Positions 44,721 to 53,183 of a DNA stretch of 64,000 bases are shown here, piece after piece. The stretch's first letter is position 1; each line of letters begins with the position of its first letter. The stretch spans positions 1-64,000 of the forward strand of contig JAOASG010000042.1 of NCBI GenBank assembly GCA_025210235.1. The letters run 5' to 3'. Source of the DNA: Vallitalea sp. Lineage in GTDB: Bacteria > Bacillota > Clostridia > Lachnospirales > Vallitaleaceae. The translations under genes and the position numbers were made by a program. A model generated the notes under the pieces. It searched no databases. It saw only the letters and a list, made by a program, of their open reading frames with translations, and was not told the origin of the DNA.

Positions 44721-44759
44721 CTATACAAGATATTTATTAAAATATTATATCTTGTATAG
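44721..44759 (+). terminator. Perfect hairpin after the cupin gene
   Basis: CTATACAAGATAT (44721-44733) pairs with ATATCTTGTATAG (44747-44759) around a 13-base loop. There is no strong T run, so it may lower but not end read-through. Confidence 0.55.
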
Positions 44760-44804
44760 ATATATCTAATTGTATATTAAATTTATATTGGTAGGAGGTT
44801 TACA

Positions 44805-45980
44805 ATGAAACTTAATATAGCTTTGATTGGGTATAAGTTTATGGGAAAAGCTCATAGTTTTGGAATAGATGCAGCACCTTTTTTCTTCAAAGATGGCATT
44901 GAACCTGTAAAAAAAGTAATATGTGGTAGGACAGAACATTTAGTAAAGCAAGCCGCAGAAGATTTTGGATGGGAAGAATATTGCACAGATTGGCGTGACG
45001 TTATCAATAGAGAAGATATAGATATAGTTGATATCGCAACACCAACAATTAATCATAAAGAAATTGCTCTTGCAGCAATAAAAGCTGGTAAACACGTTTT
45101 TTGTGAAAAACCATTATCTATGAATGCACAAGAATCAAAAGAAATGATGGAAGAAGCAGAAAAAGCAGGAGTTATTAATATGTTAGGACATAATTATCGA
45201 AGATGTCCTGCGGCTGCATTAGCTAAGAAAATGATTGCAGAAAATAAATTAGGTAAAATATATCATGTAAGAGCTGTCTATCTACAAGACTGGATAATGG
45301 ATCCTGCTTTCCCTGCTATTTGGAAGTTAAATAAAGATATCGCAGGATCAGGACCTCATGGAGATCTTAATGCACATATAATTGATTTAGCTAGATTCAT
45401 GACAGGTGATGAGATAGATGAAGTAGTTGGAATGAAAGAAACTTTCATCAAAAAAAGACCATCACCAGTTGTTGAAAGAGAATTAAGTTCAATGTTAAAA
45501 GCTGATGGTAGCAATGATGAAGTTGAAATGATAGATGTAACAGTAGAAGATGCTTGTTCCTTTTTGGCAAAATTCAAATCAGGTAGTTTAGGAACTTTTG
45601 AAGCTACTCGGTTTGCAGGAGGAAGAAAAAATTATAATAGAATTGAAATAAATGGTGAAAAGGGAACGCTTATTTTTGAATTTGAAGATATGAATCGCTT
45701 ACAATATTGGAATGCTGAAGATCCTCAAGAAGTTCAAGGATTTAAATCTATAATGGTAACAGAAGATTGCCATCCGTATATTGCAAACTGGTGGCCACCA
45801 GGACATATTATTGGTTATGAAAATACTTTTGTTAATGAATTTGCAGACTTTTTTAGAGCTATAAAAGAAAATAAACAAGTAACACCTAATTTCTATGATG
45901 GATGGAAAGGAAATCAAGTACTAGATGCAGTTTTAAAATCTACAGAAACAAGAACATGGCAAAAAGTTGATGAAATGTAG
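44805..45980 (+). CDS. Second Gfo/Idh/MocA family oxidoreductase
   Basis: 391 residues. NAD(P) motif ALIGYKFMGKAHSFG, DIATPTINHKEI, EKPLSMN with the catalytic lysine, and SGPHGDLNAHIIDLARFM with the histidine and aspartate pair. The longer C-terminal domain and the GHNYRRCPA segment set it apart from the 36942 protein, so it likely oxidises a different sugar. GGAGG site before ATG. Confidence 0.9.
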   Translation: MKLNIALIGYKFMGKAHSFGIDAAPFFFKDGIEPVKKVICGRTEHLVKQAAEDFGWEEYCTDWRDVINREDIDIVDIATPTINHKEIALAAIKAGKHVFCEKPLSMNAQESKEMMEEAEKAGVINMLGHNYRRCPAAALAKKMIAENKLGKIYHVRAVYLQDWIMDPAFPAIWKLNKDIAGSGPHGDLNAHIIDLARFMTGDEIDEVVGMKETFIKKRPSPVVERELSSMLKADGSNDEVEMIDVTVEDACSFLAKFKSGSLGTFEATRFAGGRKNYNRIEINGEKGTLIFEFEDMNRLQYWNAEDPQEVQGFKSIMVTEDCHPYIANWWPPGHIIGYENTFVNEFADFFRAIKENKQVTPNFYDGWKGNQVLDAVLKSTETRTWQKVDEM

Positions 45981-45986
45981 GAAAAT

Positions 45987-46044
45987 ACTGATGCATTAAG
46001 GTTTCCAGAAAAATAAAGGAAACTATAAAATATAAATGCATCAG
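45987..46044 (+). other. Two-tier hairpin between the oxidoreductase and the kinase
   Basis: ACTGATGCATT (45987-45997) pairs with AATGCATCAGT (46034-46044), and GTTTCC (46001-46006) with GGAAAC (46018-46023). A stable nested structure in a short gap. It may set relative expression of the two genes. Confidence 0.55.
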
Positions 46045-46094
46045 TGTTTCTATTCTATTAATAAAATTTGGATAGTATATTTGGAGGCAAAGAA

Positions 46095-47594
46095 ATGAAG
46101 TCAAAATACTTATTAGGTGTAGATATTGGAACACAGGGAACAAAAGTAGTTTTATTCGGAGAAGATGGTAAAAATATTATGGAAACATTTGTATCCTCTA
46201 AATTAATCTATTTGGATGATGGAGGAATTGAACAAGATCCAGAAAATATATATCAATCAGTAATTCAAGGAATTAGAAAAACTATTGAACACTCTAATAT
46301 AAATCCAAAAGATATTCTTGCAGTTGGTATGGATGGACAAATGGCTGGGGTTATGGGAATTGATGAATATTTTAATCCTGTTGGGAATTATGATTCTTGG
46401 CTGGATAATCGTTGTGAAGCCTATATGGATGAAATACGTTCATTTGGTGAAGAAAAGGTAATTGAAATAACAGGAGCTCCAATTAGTTATGCACATGGAC
46501 CTAAAATTATATGGAGAAAAAATAAAAAACCTAAGGAATATAAAAAAATAAAAAAATTTATAATGTTGACAACATATATCGCAGGAAAATTAGTTGATAT
46601 GAAATGTGAAGATGCTTATATCGATTATACTTATTTGCATTTCTCTGGTTTTGGGGATGTTAATAAAAAAGAATGGTCTAAAGAGTTATTAAACTATTTT
46701 GATGTAAACATTGATAAAATGCCAAAAATATGTAATCCTTGGGATATTGTTGGTGAAGTGTCACAAAAAGCTTCTCAAGATTCTTTACTTGCTGAAGGAA
46801 CAAAAATAATAGCTGGGTGTGGGGACACAGCGGCAACAATACTTGGTGCAGGAGGTATTCATACTTCTATGGCTGTGGATATTGCAGGTACTGCTTCAGT
46901 GTTTGCGTGTTGTACTGATAAATATTTACCCGATACACAAAATAAAACATTAATTTTTGCAAGATCAATTATTGAGGGCTTATGGACACCATTAGCATAT
47001 GTTGGAGGAGGCGGTCAATGTTTAGCTTGGTATAAAGATAGTATTATCAACCAAGTTGGTTTAACATTTGATGATTTAAATGAAGAAGCATCATTAGTTC
47101 CAGCAGGTTCAGAAGGACTATTATTCATTCCACATTTTTCTGGTAGAACATGTCCAAATAACCCAAAAATCAGAGGCTCATGGTTACATATGAATTGGTC
47201 ACATACAAGAGGATATTTATTTAGATCAATTATGGAATCTATTGCTTATGAATATAAATTTTATACCAACACCCTAAGAAGCTTAAATAACCTTACTAAT
47301 CTAAATACTATTTTTGGTGTTGGTGGAGGCGCCAAAAGCACTCTTTTTAATGAAATAAAAGCTAGTGTATTAGACTGTGATTATATTCCTATGGATAGAC
47401 CAGATGCTGCAACATTAGCTTGTGCGGTTATTGCAGGGTATGGAGTTGGAATTTATAAAGATATTGAAAGTACCATTAAACGGTTTATATCTATTAAAGA
47501 ACCAATAAGTAAAAATATAGCCCATAATATAATATATAACAAACATTATCAAAAATATATTAGTAATTTAAAAGCTCTTGAGAATATATATTAA
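46095..47594 (+). CDS. FGGY family carbohydrate kinase
   Basis: About 499 residues (ATG 46095 behind GGAGG). N-terminal GVDIGTQGTKVVLF is the phosphate loop, and GMDGQMAGVMGID and the C-terminal IFGVGGGAKSTLFNEIKA are FGGY signatures. Xylulokinase-like in pattern, but the sugar cannot be read. It would phosphorylate the product of the isomerase or dehydrogenases upstream. Confidence 0.92.
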   Translation: MKSKYLLGVDIGTQGTKVVLFGEDGKNIMETFVSSKLIYLDDGGIEQDPENIYQSVIQGIRKTIEHSNINPKDILAVGMDGQMAGVMGIDEYFNPVGNYDSWLDNRCEAYMDEIRSFGEEKVIEITGAPISYAHGPKIIWRKNKKPKEYKKIKKFIMLTTYIAGKLVDMKCEDAYIDYTYLHFSGFGDVNKKEWSKELLNYFDVNIDKMPKICNPWDIVGEVSQKASQDSLLAEGTKIIAGCGDTAATILGAGGIHTSMAVDIAGTASVFACCTDKYLPDTQNKTLIFARSIIEGLWTPLAYVGGGGQCLAWYKDSIINQVGLTFDDLNEEASLVPAGSEGLLFIPHFSGRTCPNNPKIRGSWLHMNWSHTRGYLFRSIMESIAYEYKFYTNTLRSLNNLTNLNTIFGVGGGAKSTLFNEIKASVLDCDYIPMDRPDAATLACAVIAGYGVGIYKDIESTIKRFISIKEPISKNIAHNIIYNKHYQKYISNLKALENIY

Positions 47595-47604
47595 TTATTA
47601 TGCA

Positions 47605-47718
47605 AACCAAACCTATAACGCTTAATTTATCTGCATTAAATTAAAGGTGGGAAAGTTGAGTTTGGTTTCCTTAGGTAAGTTTCCTAAGCGTAAATGATAT
47701 GTCTCCATATCATTTACT
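47605..47718 (+). other. Three successive hairpins upstream of deoR
   Basis: Hairpin 1: AAACCAAAC (47605-47613) with GTTTGGTTT (47661-47669), enclosing TTAATTTA with TAAATTAA. Hairpin 2: CTTAGG (47671-47676) with CCTAAG (47684-47689). Hairpin 3: GTAAATGATAT (47691-47701) with ATATCATTTAC (47708-47718), perfect over 11 pairs. The region ends the kinase operon and leads to deoR. Could be terminators or a structured leader. Confidence 0.6.
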
Positions 47719-47748
47719 AGATTTATCTATAATATAAAAAAATAAGCA

Positions 47749-47774
47749 TGAAAACTTGAAAAATAAATGAAAAC
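47749..47774 (+). promoter_or_regulatory. Putative DeoR autoregulatory site
   Basis: TGAAAAC near 47749 and AATAAATGAAAAC (47762-47774), the latter identical to 32374-32386. A TATAAT at 47728-47733 lies just before, without a good -35 box. The shared motif suggests that DeoR binds its own leader and the metabolic promoters. Confidence 0.55.
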
Positions 47775-47844
47775 TGTTAAAATAATTTAATGAAGGGCTA
47801 GAGAAAAATGAATTACCATAAATGAACTGAAAGGGGGGAATAAA

Positions 47845-48621
47845 TTGAGTACAACAAAACCTATGTTTGCAGAAGAAAGAAAAGAACAAATTATAAAAAT
47901 GGTTAACGAACATGAAAAAATTTATGTGCCTGAAATGAGTAAATTATTTAATGTATCTGCGGCTACTATTAGAAATGATTTAAATGAATTAGAAAAATCC
48001 GGTAGGTTAATAAGAACTCATGGTGGGGCTATAAGTATTCAAAATTCTGGACTTGAGCTTAATACTGAGCAAAAGAAAATTAAAAATATTAATTCTAAAT
48101 ATTTAATAGCTCAAGAAGCATTAGAATTAATCCAAGATGATGATATTATATTAATGGATACAGGCACTACAACGTATCAATTAGCAACATTATTAAAAGA
48201 TAAAAGAAATGTTACTATTATTACTAATGATATTGAAATAGCTTTAGAACTTGAGGAAGTAACGGGACTAAATGTTATTTTAGTGGGAGGAATGTTAAGA
48301 AAGGGATTTCACTGTACGCTAGGTCCATTTGCCAATAAATTTCTATCTGAAATATCAGTTGATAAAGCATTTATTGCTACTAATGGTATTGATATTGAAA
48401 CTGGACTTTATACTCCTGACACAAATCAAGCAGCTATTAAGGAAAATATGATTTCATGTGCTAGAGAAAAATACTTAGTTTGTGATAGTAGTAAGTTTGG
48501 AAGAAAATCTTTTACAAAATTTGCAAATATTTCTGATTTTGATATGATTATAACTGATAGTTACATTGAAGATGAAGACTATGATCAAATATGTAAGTAT
48601 ACAAAAGTTATAAAAGCATAA
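47845..48621 (+). CDS. DeoR family transcriptional regulator
   Basis: 258 residues. The N-terminal DeoR helix-turn-helix (IYVPEMSKLFNVSAATIRND, about 30-49) ends in RLIRTHGGA. The effector domain has the sugar-phosphate-binding motifs LMDTGTTTYQLA and VILVGGMLR. Such proteins are normally relieved by a phosphorylated sugar intermediate. TTG 47845 follows AAGGGGGG. Likely repressor of the 32420-47594 operons. Confidence 0.93.
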   Translation: MSTTKPMFAEERKEQIIKMVNEHEKIYVPEMSKLFNVSAATIRNDLNELEKSGRLIRTHGGAISIQNSGLELNTEQKKIKNINSKYLIAQEALELIQDDDIILMDTGTTTYQLATLLKDKRNVTIITNDIEIALELEEVTGLNVILVGGMLRKGFHCTLGPFANKFLSEISVDKAFIATNGIDIETGLYTPDTNQAAIKENMISCAREKYLVCDSSKFGRKSFTKFANISDFDMIITDSYIEDEDYDQICKYTKVIKA

Positions 48622-48648
48622 AAAGAATAAATTTATATAAAATTAGGC

Positions 48649-48684
48649 GCTGTTATAATAGTTAAACAGCCCTTTTTTATTTTT
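48649..48684. terminator. Terminator between deoR and the convergent AraC gene
   Basis: GCTGTT (48649-48654) pairs with AACAGC (48665-48670), followed on the plus strand by CCTTTTTTATTTTTT. A clear rho-independent terminator for deoR; it overlaps the 3' end of the convergent regulator gene. Confidence 0.8.
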
Positions 48685-50914
48685 TATACAAAGAACGGTA
48701 TTTACCAGGAGTCATACCAACCATTTGCTTAAATTTTCTTGTAAAACTTGAACTATCATAATATCCTATCTGCACAATAATATCTTTAATAGGTAACTTG
48801 GTAGTTTTTAAAAGGGCCTTTGATTTTTCTATTCTTAAATTATCTACATAATGAGAGACTGTATTTCCAGTACAATGTTTAAACTGTTGACTTAATGATG
48901 ATTGAGATATGTTGAAATAATCACTAATATCTTTTATTGAAAAATCACATGAAAAGCAATTTTCTTGTATATATCTTAAAAACTTTTCTTTCATATTTGC
49001 ATTTTTATGTTCTGGTGATATAATCATATCTTCACACATATAGGTGCAAATATTTTTTACGTTAGATATTAATTCCTCTATGTTTTCACACCTTAATAAA
49101 GTCATTATATTAATTTTATAATGTTTATTTATTTGTTCGTAAATATTAATTTCATATATTTGTTTAGTTATAATATTAATTAACTCATAGCATAAGCATT
49201 TTACTATAGGCAAGGAGAGATTATTATTTTTAATATTATAATGAAATATATCTATAGCTTTATGTATTTCTTTTATATCTTTAATATAAATAGCATTATT
49301 AATATCTTCAAATAATTTTATAGGATACCAATTAATATTACTACTAGTATAACTAATATCATTATAATTTATTATTTTGTTTTTACCTTTAACATAATCA
49401 TATTCTATAGCTGTCTTAGCTTCATTTAAAGAATTCTTAATTTGAGCAAGAATAGAATATTCATTACCTATACCTATAGTACAGTTCATATTAAATGTTG
49501 CATTAATATATTCCTTTGTTTTTTCTAAATGTATTTCTAGTAATTTTTTATCAGTGGAAGAGGATATGAAAACAAAATAATTATTATCAAAATTATTGTC
49601 AATTAAATAGGCGTTTAACTTATCTTGAATATATATTTCAATTAATCTTTTAATATTATTTAGATTATTTAAATCTTCATCTTTATTGTTCATGTGGATT
49701 ATAATAATAAATAGTTTATTAGTTATGAAATGAATAGAGTAATCTTTTGCGTTTTGATTAAACTCATGTATGTTTTTAAAATCTCCAACAAGTAAACGCT
49801 GCAAATAGCTATTTTTAATTGATTGAGTTTCGTTTTCTATTTTTTTATTTAAATTTACGTTTTCTTTTGATAATTTTGTTATTGCTTTTTCTATTTTTTT
49901 TAAGTAATTTGATGAGACATCAGAAGTATTGATTAAATTGTATATATTAAATATAGGAGTATAACGTTTTTTAATTAGTAATATTATAATAAAGCTACCA
50001 AATAAAATCATAATAATAATTTTATATATTAAGTTATGTTGTACCGTATTTATTTTTTCCATATAAACAGATGTAGGATATAAGGAAATAAAGGTTAAAC
50101 CAGTAGGTTGTGAGTTAATAGAAGTAATAGAAAATTTTTGCTTATTAATAGATATAAATGAATTATTCTTTAAGCTATTATCATAAATTAATTCTAAGTC
50201 ATTATTAGATAAATTATCATTATAAGAACTAACGATATTTCTATTATTATCCATAATTATTATATTTTCATTTTCTACATTTTTATGTTTATTATATATT
50301 GATTGGAACTTTTTTTCTTCAATAAGAACTAATATTGTAGAAGAAATATTTTTTGTGAACTTTGGAAAAGAATATGCTAAAGTAGTGTATTTTTTTTTGT
50401 TTAAATTATACTTTGTAATATACTCAGGACTTCTAATGCTATCCTTTTTAAGGTTATTAATAAATTGTTTAAATTCATATTCGGTCCATTCATTATATCT
50501 ATAATAAGTATTAATAAATTCATCGATTGTATATTCGCAATCTGAACTAAGAATTTTATCTGAGTTTCTTTTGTATATAATTAACTCTGATATAAAAGGA
50601 TTATAATTATAACTATTTAATAAAGATATAATATTATAGCGATCTAGATTAGAGTATTTATCAATATAATCATTTAAATGTCCATTAGAAGACATTTGAT
50701 AAACTGTGTTACGAATTGATAAATACTGGTTATCTACTTGAGATTTAATCATATTAAGTTTATTAAATTGATTTGAAGTAATTTCGCTATTTAATACTTC
50801 TTTATAATTTTTATAACTCGTATAGCTAATTATAAAAATAGGTATGAATAGAAGAAGCATATATGGTAATAGAAAGTGTATGTAAAATTTAAAAGTATTC
50901 GTTGTTTTGTGCAT
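48677..50914 (-). CDS. Membrane-bound AraC family regulator
   Basis: 745 residues. A membrane segment near the N-terminus (FLLPYMLLLFIPIFIISY), a long extracellular sensor region, a second membrane segment (KIIIMILFGSFIIILLI, about residues 298-314), a cytoplasmic linker and a C-terminal double helix-turn-helix (FSIKDISDYFNISQSSLSQQ, IVQIGYYDSSSFTRKFKQ). This is the large type that stands beside LplB/YtcP importers and senses extracellular sugar. It is divergent from the importer operon and probably activates it. Confidence 0.92.
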   Translation of the reverse strand: MHKTTNTFKFYIHFLLPYMLLLFIPIFIISYTSYKNYKEVLNSEITSNQFNKLNMIKSQVDNQYLSIRNTVYQMSSNGHLNDYIDKYSNLDRYNIISLLNSYNYNPFISELIIYKRNSDKILSSDCEYTIDEFINTYYRYNEWTEYEFKQFINNLKKDSIRSPEYITKYNLNKKKYTTLAYSFPKFTKNISSTILVLIEEKKFQSIYNKHKNVENENIIIMDNNRNIVSSYNDNLSNNDLELIYDNSLKNNSFISINKQKFSITSINSQPTGLTFISLYPTSVYMEKINTVQHNLIYKIIIMILFGSFIIILLIKKRYTPIFNIYNLINTSDVSSNYLKKIEKAITKLSKENVNLNKKIENETQSIKNSYLQRLLVGDFKNIHEFNQNAKDYSIHFITNKLFIIIIHMNNKDEDLNNLNNIKRLIEIYIQDKLNAYLIDNNFDNNYFVFISSSTDKKLLEIHLEKTKEYINATFNMNCTIGIGNEYSILAQIKNSLNEAKTAIEYDYVKGKNKIINYNDISYTSSNINWYPIKLFEDINNAIYIKDIKEIHKAIDIFHYNIKNNNLSLPIVKCLCYELINIITKQIYEINIYEQINKHYKINIMTLLRCENIEELISNVKNICTYMCEDMIISPEHKNANMKEKFLRYIQENCFSCDFSIKDISDYFNISQSSLSQQFKHCTGNTVSHYVDNLRIEKSKALLKTTKLPIKDIIVQIGYYDSSSFTRKFKQMVGMTPGKYRSLYKK

Positions 50915-51212
50915 TATTAATCACCTTGTTTTATAATAATATAGTTTTTTTATATATTATAACATAAAACATAAAATAAATAATCCTTATTTTGTTATTA
51001 TGTTATATAACAGTTTAAATATATTATTTATGACTGTATATAAGAAATAATAAAATATAACCAATTAATAAAATTTAACATATTTATAGATGTGAATTTA
51101 TTGACTAGTAATAGCTGATGTATTGTGTAAAATACACATATTTACTTTATGCTATAAAACATTAAAATAAATTTATAAGCAATATTTGATAAAAATAATT
51201 GTACAGAAGGAG
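50915..51212. promoter_or_regulatory. Divergent control region between the AraC gene and the importer
   Basis: About 300 bases without a gene. An inverted repeat joins ATAACATAA (50959-50967) and TTATGTTAT (50998-51006). TTGACT at 51101-51106 is a possible -35 box for the importer; no good -10 box follows at 17 bases. TGTGTAAAATACACA (51124-51138) is a 15-base dyad that may be a regulator site. Confidence 0.4.
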
Positions 51213-52196
51213 ATGAGTCAAATTACTACATTAATCAATGAAGATGTCAATAATACTAAAAAAAGAAATAATAAAAAAAAGGTTAGAAAAAAAAGAAACA
51301 ACACAAAAATAATATTGAAAGACTATCAATTATATTTATTTATACTTCCAGCAATAATATATGTTTTAGTATTTTTATATGCTCCTATGTATGGGATATT
51401 AGTTGCGTTTAAAGATTATAAACCTAAATTAGGAATATTGCATAGTGAATGGGTTGGCTTAAAGAATTTTAAAATATTTTTTAATAGTTATTCTTCTAAA
51501 TTAATAATTAAAAACACGTTAATATTAAGTTTATATAAAATAATAGCTGAATTCCCTTTACCTATAATACTTGCTATATTATTACATCATTTACCTAGTA
51601 AAAAATTTAAGAAATTAGTACAAATGACTACATATGCACCCTATTTCATATCCACAGTTGTAATAGTTGGCATGATAAACATATTATTAGCACCAGATAC
51701 AGGAATAGTTAATATTTTATTAAATAATGTAGGGAAAGAATCTATCTTTTTTATGGGTAAACCACAATATTTTAGACATATTTATGTATGGTCTGGTGTT
51801 TGGCAGACACTTGGATGGAGTAGTGTTATATATATTGCGGCATTATCAAGTGTAGATCCAACATATTATGAGGCTGCTATTGTTGATGGAGCAACACTTT
51901 TTCAGAGAATACGTTATATTGATTTACCAAGTATTAGACCAACAGCTATAATACTACTAATTCTTGCGGTAGGACAGACTTTAAGTGTTGGATTTGAGAA
52001 AGTATATCTAATGCAAAACAGCTCTAATTTACATATCTCAGAAATTATAAGCACATATGTATATAAAATAGGTATTCTAAAATCAAATTTCGAAGTAGGA
52101 ACTGCAGTTGATTTATTCAATGGTATCGTTAATTGTATTTTATTAATTACTGTAAATAAAATATCAAGAAAATATTCAGATGCATCTTTATTCTAA
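51213..52196 (+). CDS. Carbohydrate ABC transporter permease (LplB family)
   Basis: About 327 residues with six membrane segments after a very basic N-terminus (KKRNNKKKVRKKRNN). The permease loop EAAIVDGATLFQRIRYIDLP is the EAA motif that contacts the ATPase. ATG 51213 follows AAGGAG with no spacing; the same frame has TTG 51186 upstream and a possible ATT start at 51222 with good spacing, so the start is uncertain. First gene of the importer operon. Confidence 0.9.
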   Translation: MSQITTLINEDVNNTKKRNNKKKVRKKRNNTKIILKDYQLYLFILPAIIYVLVFLYAPMYGILVAFKDYKPKLGILHSEWVGLKNFKIFFNSYSSKLIIKNTLILSLYKIIAEFPLPIILAILLHHLPSKKFKKLVQMTTYAPYFISTVVIVGMINILLAPDTGIVNILLNNVGKESIFFMGKPQYFRHIYVWSGVWQTLGWSSVIYIAALSSVDPTYYEAAIVDGATLFQRIRYIDLPSIRPTAIILLILAVGQTLSVGFEKVYLMQNSSNLHISEIISTYVYKIGILKSNFEVGTAVDLFNGIVNCILLITVNKISRKYSDASLF

Positions 52197-52209
52197 GAGG
52201 AGGATATCT

Positions 52210-53121
52210 ATGATAAGTTGTAAGAAAAAAAGTTCTAATATAATAATACAAGATAAAATTTATTATATATTTAGTTATTTATTATTAATAATTGTATTTA
52301 TTTTAGTAGCTTATCCATTATACTTTGTTATAATAGCATCTTTGAGTGAACCTAATGCTATCAGTAATGGAGATGTTATATTTAGAATTAAAGGTTTTAA
52401 TTTAAGAGGATATAAAACAATATTTCGAAGTTCGACTATATGGACTGGTTATAGAAATTCCTTATTATATATGGGAATAGGTACAGCTCTTAATTTAATT
52501 ATTACATTACCAGCCGCATATGCTCTATCTAGAAATAAGTTAAAGGGAAGAAAAATAATAATGCTTTTGTTTACACTAACAATGTTTTTTAAAGGTGGTC
52601 TAGTACCTACTTATTTATTAGTTAGAAAGTTACATTTATATAATACGTTTATGATTATGATATTAATTAATGCATTGTCAGTTTATAATCTTATAATAGC
52701 AAAAACATTTTTTCAAACAACAGTACCACAGGAACTTATTGATGCTGCAAAGATAGATGGCTGTGATGATCTAAGATGTTTTATATCTATTATTTTGCCT
52801 ATTTCAAAGGCTATAGTTGCAGTTGTTGGACTTTTCTATGCTGTAGGACATTGGAACTCATATTTTAATGCACTTATATTTTTGCGAAATAAGGAATTAT
52901 TCCCGTTGCAATTGGTATTAAAAAATATTCTCTTAAAAGCAAATGCAATAATTGCACTTATGCCTCAGGGTTCTAGAGATGCAATTGAAGAACAACAAAA
53001 AATAGCACAATCGTTAAAATATGGAGTAATAATTATTGCTTCACTTCCAATTTTAATTATTTACCCCTTTGTACAAAAATATTTTGTTCAAGGTGTAATG
53101 ATAGGTTCTGTAAAAGGCTAA
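52210..53121 (+). CDS. Carbohydrate ABC transporter permease (YtcP/LplC family)
   Basis: About 303 residues with six membrane segments. The EAA loop reads ELIDAAKIDGCDDLRCFISI, and the C-terminus YPFVQKYFVQGVMIGSVKG is the standard end of this permease class. ATG 52210 fits AAGAGGAGG; ATG 52180 lies before the site. Partner of the 51213 permease. Confidence 0.94.
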   Translation: MISCKKKSSNIIIQDKIYYIFSYLLLIIVFILVAYPLYFVIIASLSEPNAISNGDVIFRIKGFNLRGYKTIFRSSTIWTGYRNSLLYMGIGTALNLIITLPAAYALSRNKLKGRKIIMLLFTLTMFFKGGLVPTYLLVRKLHLYNTFMIMILINALSVYNLIIAKTFFQTTVPQELIDAAKIDGCDDLRCFISIILPISKAIVAVVGLFYAVGHWNSYFNALIFLRNKELFPLQLVLKNILLKANAIIALMPQGSRDAIEEQQKIAQSLKYGVIIIASLPILIIYPFVQKYFVQGVMIGSVKG

Positions 53122-53183
53122 GTTTATATTGAAAAGGATTATACCTTAATGGTTAATCATATAAAAAAAGGGAGGTTTTAGTT

